A program made the translations under genes and the position numbers. Shown one piece after another: positions 21,381-31,620 of a stretch of 64,000 nucleotides of DNA; positions within the stretch are counted from its first letter, which is position 1; each line of letters begins with the position of its first letter. Below the pieces are notes generated by a model. The model searched no databases, was not told where the DNA came from, and worked only from the letters and a program-made list of their open reading frames with translations. This stretch comes from Hyparrhenia diplandra (lineage: Eukaryota > Streptophyta > Magnoliopsida > Poales > Poaceae). The stretch lies in contig JADLZK010002809.1 in assembly GCA_015847255.1 (NCBI GenBank), positions 62,001 through 126,000 of the forward strand. The letters are read 5' to 3'.

Positions 21381-21647
21381 TACTTTCCTCAGGGATGGTA
21401 TTAGAAGTCGTTTAAACAGCGACCGCGGTCTCCAAAACACAACTTTGACCTCTTATTATTATAAAAATATTTATGGAGATGTGATATATGTATACTTTTA
21501 TCAAAGTATTCTTTTAAGACAAATCTACTCATATAATTTTTACATTTACAAACTCAACAACTTAAAAGTTATTGATGATTTATATTCCCGATGTTTGACC
21601 CAAACCTTGTCCAAAAAACGACTTTAATACCATCCCTGGAGGAAGTA
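21381..21647. mobile_element. Stowaway-like MITE (267 bp)
   Basis: Termini TACTTTCCTCAGGGATGG and, reverse-complemented from the right end, TACTTCCTCCAGGGATGG form inverted repeats that extend through GTATTA-AAGTCGTTT. TA flanks on both sides fit Stowaway target preference. The interior is AT-rich and non-coding. Confidence 0.75.
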
Positions 21648-24149
21648 TGTAACTTATGGTTTCCGCCAATTTTTAAATCGAAGACTACAACATTTAACAG
21701 AGACCACACTAAAATGCTAAGCAAGGTCTAGCGGCAGTAAGCCATTTAGTGACACAAATTTAGTTCCAGTGCATCTGTGTTTTAGCTTCAGACTTCACTA
21801 CTTCAGCCATTCAGAGTTTCAATAGCAATCTTGCAGATTTTCTACTATTCTCTACATCGATGTTTCGATTGCACTTTAGATAATGACTAAATGGACAAGC
21901 TATCCACTATTGACTATCCATAACATCCAGTACTGACCACTTTAGATGATGCAGCAAAGGAGTAGCACTGGCCTTCCCTAACCATATTTGCATCTGTTTC
22001 TGTTGGTGGATGTGACATCCCTCCTTAGCTTGGTGCCGGTGGTACTGTGCAGTAGTGCAGCCACATTCAGAGATTATCTAATTCAGTTTGGAAAGGAGTC
22101 AATTGTGCTATTTACTATGGGAAAGAAAATTGGCATAAACTGGCAGGCCAGCAACAACTCCAAATGGTATTCTGCCTATTTTGTACACACTACAGACGAG
22201 CTCTGGGAAAAGGGCATTGATATCTGCATCAGGGGTTAGGGGCCTTAGGGCCAACCGCCAACTCTACCTTGTTTGGGGACAACTGGACTTCAAGTTGTTA
22301 AGGTCTCTGTCACGATCCCGCAAGGAATCATACGATAACTAGAGTAGAGCTGCGGTTGGGAAGAGCAATTTAGAAGATTGGGAGAAGCAAGCAGGAATAG
22401 TGGTCGAACAACAATTAGGTTTGGGATTCAGTTATTCATTGGTTAACCGTCACCGGATTACATCAGGCTTATATACTGCCTGCTCACTGCCTAACAGGTG
22501 CCATCCTCGCAACACAAACTGACTATAAGACCTGACAACTAAGGCCACTCTTCAGAGTCCTTGCCTTCTGCTTCTGACAGTCCTCCCCACGCCCCCCCCC
22601 CACACCCCCAAAAAAAAAAAAAAGCTAACTGGTTGATTTGCCAGCATGACATGGTAGTTAGCATTGCTAGCGCTACTGTAACTATGTCCTGAAACAACTA
22701 TGCAAGATCCTACCTACTTATATTGATTCAGTTTTCATTGCCAGTTTCATGTGGAGGAATCCATTCGGTAATGGAAAATTCTGGTGGCTGGATATATTTT
22801 GAAATTACTATTTTCTACTTGCAAGTATTTTCACGGTCTGTACTAAGATATGTAGATGGCCATTAGGTCATTTGACCATCTTTGTTACTGTTCTATAAGA
22901 GCGTTATAAGTAGCTAATTTCAGTTCTCTCCACCAGCAGTCACATTATATTACTGTCCTTGAAATTTTGCTGTATTTGCCTTTATAGTTGTGTATTGATC
23001 AGCGGTGCACAAGCGGATTGATGAATTGATCCTGTGGAGGTCTGGAAGTGTAATGGTGTTTTGCCGAAGGAGCCATGCAAAGGCCTCTGAAATCTCAAAC
23101 TCAAGTCTGAATGGTGCCTCATCTAACTCTGCAAACACCAAACCAGAACCAGCAGCCATGTCACCCCGAATTATTGTCCGATCTGCCGTTGGACGGCCCA
23201 GATCTCTTGGATCGAATTTCACTGGAAGCCGGTTCTCTTCTCTTGGATCGGACAGTCCGGCGGCGGCACGGCTCCCTGGATGTTTCCGGCGGCCACCTCG
23301 CGCATGGCCAGTAGGGCCGGGGTCGAGTTCGTCATCGTCTTAGTGTAAGTAAATGGCCTTATTTCTTTGCCTAACGGTTAGGGAGGCACTGAGATTTGGG
23401 TATTTTACTAGGGTTCTGGTATGGGGAAAAACTGGGGCCTACCTATGATTCTCCATTTCCTCCTCTCTGCAGATCCGTGCTACATACCTTTTTGCTTTCA
23501 TTTGATTCGGAGGTCCTGATTTGACTATGAATTTCCAGTTCCGATGCAGGCTGTAGCATTTCAAGAAATCTTGCTCCATCCCCACTACATGGTTCCAACT
23601 AAACCAACATAAGGTCAGGGGAGAATATGGAACAAAGAAGCAAAATTGCAATTTTTTACCTGTTTGTTCCTATGATTATAAACTCATGACGTACACCTGG
23701 ATTTGTGGTTATAAGCATAACTGTGGATTTGACAAAATCTTGAAGCGTCACATTTCACGGCTTGAAGCATTTTATCTTGCTGATTTACTACAAATTGTGT
23801 GGTAACAGGTCCTATAGAGATTCAGCTTTTACTACAAATGCTGATTTACTACAAATTAAGGACATTGACATCATTGATTGTCATATCAATTATGAGGGTA
23901 ACTGAAAAATAGTTGTGTATTCAATTGTTTTGTCTCTAATAATTTATCACTACAACAACATGAATCGCCTCCATCTCCATTGTTGAGTTAGTATGATTGA
24001 GCTGGATCTGAAGCATTGCTAATTTTCCTGCAGAATCAATGGTTGTAACAGTAGGGAATGGGAAGACAGGCAAGCTTTTGGTCTTCGTCATGGTTGGAGG
24101 GCCGAACTGTGAAGTCGATGGCACCGAGACTATATCAAAAAACAAGAAG
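21648..24149. other. Intergenic DNA, no gene supported
   Basis: Mixed composition. 22585-22624 holds a C run followed by an A run. 22950-23340 has overlapping frames of 90 codons (minus) and 112 codons (plus) without a recognisable domain. I could not find a consistent exon chain. Confidence 0.35.
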
Positions 24150-25012
24150 AAAGAAAATATAAATAACCCAGAGAAGCTGCAGGAATACATCATGGTTTGG
24201 GAGAAAGTTAGTGCAGTTCAACTAAATGAGAATATCGAAGACTCAATTCGGTGGAGGTGGACCAAAAGATGGTGAATATTCATCCAAAAGTGCCCACTTG
24301 ATACAGTTTGAAGGATCCTACAGTAAGCTGAAGATACTGCCGATATGGAGAGCCAAGACCGAAGCTAAATGCAAGTTTTTTGCATGGACATTATTACATC
24401 AGAAGATCCTCACGGCGAATAACCTTGCTAAACGAAATTGGCAAAATGATCCCATCTGCAAGCTTTGCAACATCGACCCGGAAACTCCAACACATCTTTG
24501 CAAAGATTGCAGCTTCACAAAGCAAGGTTGGGAAACACTCAAGAGATGGTTGAACCTGGCAGTGCTCGACACAGTAAGTAGTGCAGGATCACTCCATGCA
24601 TGGTGGCGTCGATGTCGGGCAAAAGTTGACAAAACCCAAAAGAGAAAGGATCGACAGCATAATTATCTACTTCTGGTGGAACATTTGGAAAAAAGCGAAA
24701 CAGGCGAACCTTCCAGCAAAAGTCGATGCAAGCTAATCAAGTAGCGTCACTCTGCAAAAGATGATGCCCTTCGTTTTGAACTCGCCACGAATTCAGCAAG
24801 AGTGGGGAGTAGATTTTGCTTTTCAGTTTTCGGTGGTCTGGGATTGTTACTTGGATCTTCAGTCGTGTAGTAGGGGTTGAATCGATGGGCCCTGTTGTAG
24901 TAGGAAACCTGGTTTGGTGTGTTTTTACGGGGCCCTCGACAGTGGTTTTGTAATTTTTGTTTTGTTTACCTTTTGTTTTGTTACTTTGCCGCCTTTCTAA
25001 AAAAATAGATGA
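24150..25012 (+). mobile_element. 5'-truncated L1-type LINE (3' end of ORF2 and 3' UTR)
   Basis: A degraded frame carries WRAKTEAKCKFFAWTLLHQ, then ICKLC and HLCKDC, the zinc-binding zf-RVT domain at the C-terminus of plant LINE reverse transcriptases. It follows an IRWRW block. Downstream, after a frameshift, the usual W-W-N-I-W-K tail can be traced. A T/G-rich 3' UTR ends CTAAAAAAATAGATGAG near 25012. The reverse-transcriptase palm and endonuclease are absent. Confidence 0.85.
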
Positions 25013-25314
25013 GCATCTCTAGCTTTAAAATCACATAGGCATATCCTAGTTCGTTTTGAAATTATAATTTTGATTTTCAGCTTTGGTGAGTGTCGCACGT
25101 GCTTTTGAGCTCAGTGAAGCAGATATCTGCATTTTCAAAGAATTTGGATCTAGATAACACCCAAAACTAAGTTTAGGGAGTAAAATATATACAGGTTGGG
25201 GATTGGGATGACACTTGAAGCTAAGTGTGGGGAGCTAGATCTGCAATTTTATCACTACAACACGTGAAACACCTGACCCATTAAATAGAAAGCCTAATTA
25301 AGAAGCACGCAGCG
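25013..25314. other. Short spacer between retroelements
   Basis: AT-rich with no gene. Contains CACTACAACACGTG at 25253, which resembles a CACTA terminus but has no partner. Confidence 0.3.
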
Positions 25315-26730
25315 TGTTAAATATGTTCCAAATTTCAAGATATAGGTCGTGCTTCTGACGGAGCGAAGCGGAGGCCCGTCGCCGGAGGCTTGGGCCGGCT
25401 GTTGGCGGTCATTATCAAGCATTTAATACCGCCAACTCAGGTTCATTCCAAGGGAAATAAACAATCTCATGGTGCATATGCATTTATTTCTAACCTAGTT
25501 CCACTTGTATTGGTAGAAAACATGTTTTGTAGGTATAAAAGTATAAAGCGGTACAAATACGCCCAATCAACAATGAAAGCACAAAACCAGGATTGCGCCT
25601 TGTCAAGGGGAGGGCCAACAGGCGGAATCGGGCAAAATGGACCCGATGCACCTACGGGGAAAATGAACCAAAAGTGGGCCAAGAGGTGACACCACGAAAG
25701 CCCGGCTCGAACCGGGCCAAACACAGGCCGGCCGGCCCCTGCGGCGGCGGCGCCAAGCATGGCCCGATCCGCCCGGCGCCTTATTTGACTTCCACATGCC
25801 GAAATATTAACGGGGAAAGGATGGTGCAAAAATTAAATGCAGCGCCCGGTTTTCTCCGCCAAAGTGCCTAAATTTGGCCTCACCTCATGTATAAATAGAG
25901 GGGCACACCCCCCTCTATTCATCATCACATACACATCCACACACAACCATTCATTCACTCATTGTTTCACTCACACACTCCACTCCACCACTCACACTTA
26001 GTACACATTGGAGTAGAGGAAAGGAGCTAAGTTAGGATTAGAAGGGAGTGAGAGAGGAGGAAGTGTGGAGAAGAGGAGAAGCGACCCCTCGCCTCGGGTG
26101 ACGGAGTTCGAACCTGTCGGCTCCGTCTCGCATTTGTACCTCTATGGATCATCCCTACTGGGTTTGGAGTAAGAGATCCGTGTTCTAATTGCGATAATTA
26201 TCTTCAAGTTTGAGTTATTACTTTAATTATACGTTAGCGGGTTAGTTGTTTACCATATCGGTAGATGCTCTAGTAGAGGACTCTGATGAAGACGGATGTT
26301 CTGGCCGGCCGACGCTAGAGTGCGTGATAAGTAGTGTAGGCGTGGTGTCCGAACCACGAGTCACCCTCGTTTTGCCAATCGGTCCACGGTAGTGAGGTAG
26401 GTGGCGGTGGTGACAACCGTTCGACCTTAGTATTCCTCCACGTCCGTTGTGCGGTAGTCCGGAGGCGGACCCTTCGGCGAGATCGGGGAGAGCCGGTGGC
26501 TCGTGTGAGCGATATATAAAAAAAGTAATTTGGCTTTAGGATAATCTGCTGTAGTAGAAACTCACTACCCAGTTCACCCCTTTCCATCTTCATCACGGTA
26601 GCTAGTCAAAACCGACTTAACACCCGTTCCTGTGGAAATCGATACCACCGAACACTTCGGGTGAAGTGCTGTGGTATTTCCGTGCGCTTGCGGACTATTC
26701 GCTTATGCTAAGAAACACCAACACCGGCCT
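25315..26730 (+). mobile_element. Gypsy-type solo LTR (about 1.4 kb)
   Basis: Contains an LTR promoter box TATAAATAG at 25890-25898, a GACGGAGCGAAGCGGAGG phrase near the 5' side, and a 3' part with TCCTGTGGAAATCGATACC, CACTTCGGGTGAAGTGC and CGTGCGCTTGCGG, typical of grass Ty3-gypsy LTR ends. No gag-pol sequence is attached, so it is solo. Boundaries are approximate (TGTTAAAT at 25315, ACACCAACA near 26726) because no 5-bp target duplication is obvious. Confidence 0.65.
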
Positions 26731-27150
26731 TCTAGGGTTTCCACTCGAGTACCAATTCATTCATTCTCTTGTAAGCCGCCGCGTGGCGTTGTAACCCGAA
26801 CTCTATAGCCAAAAGGCCCCTTACCGTAATGGTAAGACCAGGCGGCGGCACTCTGAGGTCTGGGTTCGATCCCCGGGGAGGCAATTTCAGGCCAAAGGTT
26901 AAAAATCCCCCCCCGGCCCCCCGGTGCCAAAGCATGGTGGAAGTTCGACCCATCTCACGGGAGCAGCGGACTCCCATGTCGGGCGGGGGGCGGGGTTCGG
27001 GGTTTTATCGATCTGGTGAGAAGATCATCTTCTTAATGAAATACTGGTGAGGCGTTGTCCCCCCCAGGTCGAGTTTTTTTTAGTAACCAGACTCTACATG
27101 TGGAGATTGTTGCTGGCTGACCCCATGGTTTTTACTCTCCGCATTGGGGA
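26731..27150 (+). mobile_element. Copia-type LTR remnant interrupted by a SINE
   Basis: Same landmark order as 11730-12038: CTAGGGTTTCC, CATTCTCTTGTAAG, GCGTTGTAACCCG, then after the SINE CATGGTTTTTACTC and GGGGAGATGATTC. It is truncated on the left by the gypsy LTR. Confidence 0.6.
26806..27082 (+). mobile_element. tRNA-derived SINE (about 277 bp)
   Basis: An A-box-like TTACCGTAATGGTAAGAC (26821-26838) is followed by a perfect B box GGTTCGATCCC (26863-26873), the internal RNA polymerase III promoter. The body ends with a T run. Imperfect target duplications flank it: GTAACCCGAACTCTA (26791-26805) and GTAACCAGACTCTA (27083-27096). It lies in the copia LTR. Confidence 0.8.
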
Positions 27151-27509
27151 GATGATTCTGTACATATTCCCCAAAAAATTCTCCGTCGGGTGACATGCAT
27201 AATCGGACCTCGCTCTCTCGGTCCCTCAGCTCGCTCCCTGACGGCCGGATAACACTAGACTGGCCGGCTTTTATAATATTATTGGCAATTCCAATGGATC
27301 CATGGATATCCGCCCGTCGATCGGGTAGTGATGTATATATGCATGCTAGGTAGCTCCTGAACATCAAAACGTACTCCTTCAAGCAGTGTGATTACGTTGT
27401 CACACCAGTAGGTAGACTTCTCCAAACGTACTCGATCGTCCACCAATTAATCTGCTCAATCTTCTTCAACGTACCAACATCCATCCACCAGGAAACAAGC
27501 AATACACAC

Positions 27510-27934
27510 ATGGCGCCTTCTTCACGAATGCATCTCTTTGCCGTCCTCCTACTCATCGTCACCATGGGCGCCGCTGCTGGTACGTTTGATCGATGTGCCT
27601 CCGACGACGTTGTTCTTGCGTTGCACATGTCATATATATGTTTATGATGATGCTTGATGGATGGATCCACTGCACGCATGCAGAGTCAGCAGCGTCCATT
27701 GGAGAATATGATGGTACTTGTGGCGATCACCTGAGCGGCAATTACAAAGGGGTGTGCTGGGGATATTGGAGCAACGACAACTGCAACAATGTATGCGTAA
27801 CCGAAAGCAGCGACAACGTTTCCGGCTCCTGTGAACATTACAAGTGCTGGTGCAAGGCAAGATGCGTGTTGTCGTCTGAGATTATTGGTGGTGGTGGTGG
27901 TGGTGCTGCTGCTAGCGCTCCCATCCAGACATGA
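27510..27934 (+). CDS. Defensin-like secreted peptide (DEFL), copy 1
   Basis: Two exons. Exon 1 (27510-27579) encodes a signal peptide starting MAPSSRMHLFAVLLLIV and is split in phase 1 at G|GTACGT. Exon 2 (27684-27934, acceptor ATGCAG) completes a Glu codon and encodes the mature peptide. The mature part has eight cysteines in the plant CS-alpha-beta arrangement: a C-X3-C pair (CNNVC) and a C-X-C pair (CWCKARC at the end of the fold). The tail is Gly- and Ala-rich (IIGGGGGGAAA), unusual for classical defensins. The role is inferred from the family: secreted antimicrobial or signalling peptide. The gene is intact. A paralogue with the same intron phase lies at 29752-30137, in convergent orientation. 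Confidence 0.85.
27580..27683 (+). other. Intron of defensin-like copy 1
   Basis: 104-bp GT-AG intron after the signal-peptide exon, phase 1, as in the paralogue. Confidence 0.8.
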
Positions 27935-27998
27935 TGCCATTATTGATCCGCATGCACGCGGCCAGATCAAAAAAAAAAAATTGGATTTTCTCATCTGA

Positions 27999-28462
27999 CA
28001 CTATATATACGTCGTCTGGAGGGGAAAATAACATAGCGATAGTGTCAACTAAAATAACATTGTTGGGTTAAAATAAAATGATAGTGTTAACCGAAATATC
28101 ACTGCCGGGTCCACAATAAATCGTTAGTGTTATCACTTTGCTACACTGTCGACACAATTTATATTTCTCTGAATACTGTCGGCTCTTTGAAGCCCAAAAG
28201 TGTTGTTAATATCAACGCTGTTGTTTGCTTCGGAACCGACACTGCTTGGATCAGGAATGCTGCCGGTCAAAGAAGAACCCAATAGTGTTCGATCTCAGTG
28301 CGCTGCCGGTTGGAGAGTGAACCGGCACTATATCTTTACATCACCGCCGGTGTTTCGACCCAGCAGTGATTCGAACCCCAAATCACTACCACTTTCTGCC
28401 GATTTATTTTCCGTCAGTGAAGGGATTTGGACCCGGCACTGATGTATTGATCTGGATTAGTG
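27999..28462. mobile_element. Possible CACTA-type element or terminus
   Basis: The right edge reads GGATTAGTG, so its reverse complement starts CACTAATCC. The region contains many repeats of CCGGCACT-, CCGACACT- and AGTGTT-like phrases in both orientations, as in CACTA subterminal zones. A CACTATATATACG at 27999 could be the left end, but the inverted match is weak and the flanking trinucleotides differ (TGA versus CAG). It may be truncated. Confidence 0.4.
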
Positions 28463-29058
28463 CAGCAGTAAAAACTTCCATGGGTGATCCGCCGTCGACA
28501 AGGATACAAGAGAGGTAGACCGCACCCCCGAGAGGGCTACCACCATGTGGGACCACCCGCCGTAGTGCCGATGCCACACCACGCTCATCTGAGTCTGAGG
28601 GAATTAAAACACCGAATCTGAACCTCTCGCAGGCTACCTCACAGCTGCCAGCACCCTACCTCAGATGTCACGGATCCCTGTCTATAGTGACCGTCAGAGT
28701 GGTTAGCAATGTCACGCCACATCTCCAAATCTCTATTAAACAGCCAAGCTACCACCATAGGTCGACTTCACCCGTGCACAAGACCTCCGCAACCATGCCA
28801 ACAAGCCAAGGAAGTCCCTTGCGCTATCTTCCGACGTTGTACCACACCGGATAGCCTAGCAAAGCTGAGCAACCCGCCATAATCCGCTGCAAGCCTAGTT
28901 CCACCATGATATTGGTGCCACAAGCGCCATCCTCCGATGTAGTTCCACGTCGCATTGACTGTTGCCATGCAGCGTCAGCACCACAGCCCGCTACAACTAG
29001 CTAACCGACAACCAAGTGACAACTAGCTAACCGTTGCCATCTTCCGTTGATGAAGCCA
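28463..29058. other. Spacer, no gene supported
   Basis: Moderately GC-rich with short broken frames. It appears to continue past the LINE insertion into 29298-29490, so the LINE interrupted a pre-existing repeat. I do not recognise it. Confidence 0.35.
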
Positions 29059-29297
29059 TATGGTGCAACCTTTTTTTAGACTAAAGGCATCCGCCCGGCT
29101 TTATTAGAAAGCTTATCGAACACCATTAGTCCTGCGCTGGGGTTACCAGTTTACATTTTTTGCACTCATAAGTGCCGCTCCTTCTCTCAACTCCTCCTAT
29201 CATATCTCTACCGACTTATATCTCTAAAAAAAAAGTTTTAAAGATAACAGTTTGTAAACCAAAAGGATACAGCAACAACTCGTATGGTGCAACCTTT
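29059..29297 (-). mobile_element. 5'-truncated LINE tail with perfect 15-bp target duplication
   Basis: TATGGTGCAACCTTT is repeated exactly at 29059-29073 and 29283-29297. The insert starts on the plus strand with a T run, then TAGACTAAAGGCATCC and GCCCGGCTTTATTAG, the reverse complement of a typical grass LINE 3' UTR end. Only about 210 bp was inserted. Confidence 0.8.
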
Positions 29298-29751
29298 AGC
29301 CCTCTGATGCACCAGGGCGGCCACCAGCACCCACCACGCTGGCACGGACCACACGCTGACCACTGTCTCACACAGATCTGGCCTTGGGGTGCCGGATCCG
29401 GCCCGCAGGATACACGGCTAGAGACGCAGCTGCCTCCTCCATGGGCCAAGCCGTTGCTGTTCCCGGGACTAGGATCGATGTCACCATGAGGGTGTGTTTT
29501 CATCTATACATGTTCTAGTTCTTGAAGTTTATCGAGTTTGTGCTAGTCACAAACTTACGTACACCAACAATCCTTCTCTGTGTGTTCTCATTTTTATGTT
29601 TTCTTCTGTTTTGGGAAGATCGCAAAATGTAACCTTAATTTCTAATGAAGCTGGTGAATCGATAGCTCCCACAATATTATTTGTCACAAACATATCGTAA
29701 GCAATTTATTAGCAGTATGCATGGAAGCAACAATCTAAGGGCTGGATGGAG
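29298..29751. other. Spacer between LINE and defensin-like copy 2
   Basis: The GC-rich left part (to about 29490) continues the interrupted repeat. The rest is AT-rich and probably includes the 3' UTR of the minus-strand gene. No gene. Confidence 0.35.
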
Positions 29752-30137
29752 CTAGCATGACGTGACACAATAGCAACGAGGGGGGAAGTCGTCGCATTCG
29801 CCATCAATGTTGTCATGGCTTTCAGCTATGCATGTATTGGTGCACTGCTTTAACTCGTTGAAGCATATCCCATGATATTTCCCGCTCAGGTGCCTGCAGA
29901 AACTCCATGCCCCAACGGAGACAATCTCTGCAATATGGGTATTCATGAGCATATAAGCAAGAAAATCATAAATTAGCAGCCAATAGATCAATAAAAAGAC
30001 GGAGAGGAGAAATGCATATAGCTATAGCATGTGCATGCGTATATGTGATTGTAGCTAGTACCAGAAGTGGCGATGACGAAGAGGACGACGATGACGACTG
30101 TGGCTGCCACAGAGATATTCTGTCGTGAAGGATCCAT
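29752..30137 (-). CDS. Defensin-like secreted peptide (DEFL), copy 2
   Basis: Exon 1 (30062-30137) starts MDPSRQNISVAATVVIVV, a hydrophobic signal peptide, split in phase 1 at G|GTACTA. Exon 2 (29752-29927, acceptor TTGCAG) completes a Glu codon, as in copy 1. The mature part contains HLSGKYHGIC, CTNTC, an ESHDNIDGEC segment and CYCVTSC, aligning with copy 1 (HLSGNYKGVC, CNNVC, ESSDNVSGSC, CWCKARC). All eight cysteines are conserved. It ends right after the last cysteine with no Gly/Ala tail. A TATA box lies upstream. Intact, and likely secreted. Confidence 0.85.
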
Positions 30138-30200
30138 TGGTCGCTTTTCTGGTGGAATGGAAGTTCTTGGTAAGTCGTAGAAGAAAGAACGAGCGAGCAC

Positions 30201-30209
30201 ATTTATATA
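30201..30209 (-). promoter_or_regulatory. TATA box of defensin-like copy 2
   Basis: TATATAAAT on the minus strand, about 65 bp upstream of the ATG, so the leader would be short. Confidence 0.5.
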
Positions 30210-30679
30210 TAGACAGAGAGAGAAAGTACGAGCATGCCCAAGTAGAAGACAAATTAACTTCGATATGCTCGATTCAAAACGAAGTAACCGTAACATCAAA
30301 ATAAATTATTTCCTACCAGGCCAGACAGATGCATGGGTTAATTGGGTTTAGTTACAAGAATGTGCGGAGAAAGCAATGGTGCCGGACTGGCCTATTGGCA
30401 GACATGTATCCAAGAGCGTTGCAGTATCAGCCTATCAGGTGCTACTAGTACGATATCGATAGCTTGCACTATCAATTTTTCTTGCTAGCACCAAATTGTT
30501 GTTTTAGAATTTGAAGCATGATCGACCGCTCGCCAAATATTATTTCTTGATAAGGATGTCGCTGTTGTATTTTATACATGAGTAAGAGTCCTTGCTCTAT
30601 GTCAGTTCGCACCAAACTAAAAGAAGAGAATTTTTACCACGCTTGGAATTAATATTAGCCCTTCATTTTGGTGCGATCT

Positions 30680-31620
30680 AATGGTTAAAAAGGTATAGGA
30701 ACTAGATAAGAGGAATCAAGTGGCATGCGAGGAACCGTGGCACAAGAACTGAATTATAATTAACATTGAAGGGTATAATTGTCTTTTGATGTCGGTGATT
30801 CTGATGGCGCAGCCGGCGAGGTCGTTGTCGCGTGATTGACTGCTGCCGTGCCTCCGCGGGCGCCATGGTCGCGCCACCATCGACCGCGCCCTCGCAGGCC
30901 ACCGTCTGCCGCTCGAGCTCATTGCGCCGTCGAGCCCGCGCTCTCCGCCCGCCGTCAGCTGCGCGCGCGGCGCCGCCGTCAGCCGTGTGCTCGCCTGCGC
31001 GGGGGCGGCCGGCCGGCCGCCGCTCGTTCGCTCTGCGCGAGCTCGTTCATGCCACTGCCTGTACCGTCGTCTGCACCAGCTAGCTGCGTCGGGTCGCTCA
31101 AGTCGCCGCGACGCGCTGTCGCTCAGCCATACTTGCCGGCCATGTTGGCCGCGCTGCTGCTAAGCTGCGCCGAGAGTCTCCACTGCAGCGCCGCCGTGCA
31201 AGCTTGTTGTACATGCTCGCTGTCCATGAGGGACGGCGGACAAAACACGCAGACCTCCATGTCGAGGTGGTGGCTGGCGAGGCTCCTTTGCGCTCGTCAT
31301 CCGCGCAGGCGGGATTGCCGCTTCCAAAGGCTGCTCGCCCGTTCCGCCTTGGATGTGCCGCGGCGCTCTCTCTCTGGTCGAGGGCGGGCTCCGAGCAACG
31401 CCCCTGCATGGCAAAAAGGCGCATGCACAGCATGGCGACAATGGAATCAGCTCCCCTGAATGAGGCCTCGGGACGACTCCGTTGGGGTGGATGTGGCCTC
31501 CCCGGCGATTACAAGATGAACGGGGCAGGAGTTGAGAAGCTGCGGCTGTACATAAAAATACTAAACTACCCTTGGTCTAAAATTAGAATGTGGAACCGGC
31601 TAATATAATTTAACGGATAT
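30680..31620. other. GC-rich block with weakly matching edges (candidate Pack-MULE)
   Basis: An island of very high GC (30790-31510) sits in AT-rich DNA. The left edge has AAGGGTATAATTGTCTTTT (about 30768) and the right edge, reverse-complemented, has AAGGGTAGTTTAGTATTTTT (about 31570), loosely like rice Mutator-like termini. Long overlapping frames on both strands reflect composition. I see no domain. Confidence 0.25.

Noticed and set aside
25253..25270. CACTACAACACGTG as a CACTA terminus (also CACTACAACAACATG at about 23948)
   Set aside because: No inverted partner with a matching 3-bp duplication was found; the motif is short.
26819..26890. tRNA gene
   Set aside because: A and B boxes are present but there is no acceptor-stem pairing, and the sequence continues as a SINE body ending in a T run with target duplications.
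30790..31510. Protein gene of 207 codons on plus
   Set aside because: Arg/Ala/Pro-rich, open on both strands, no domain or splice signals; composition effect.
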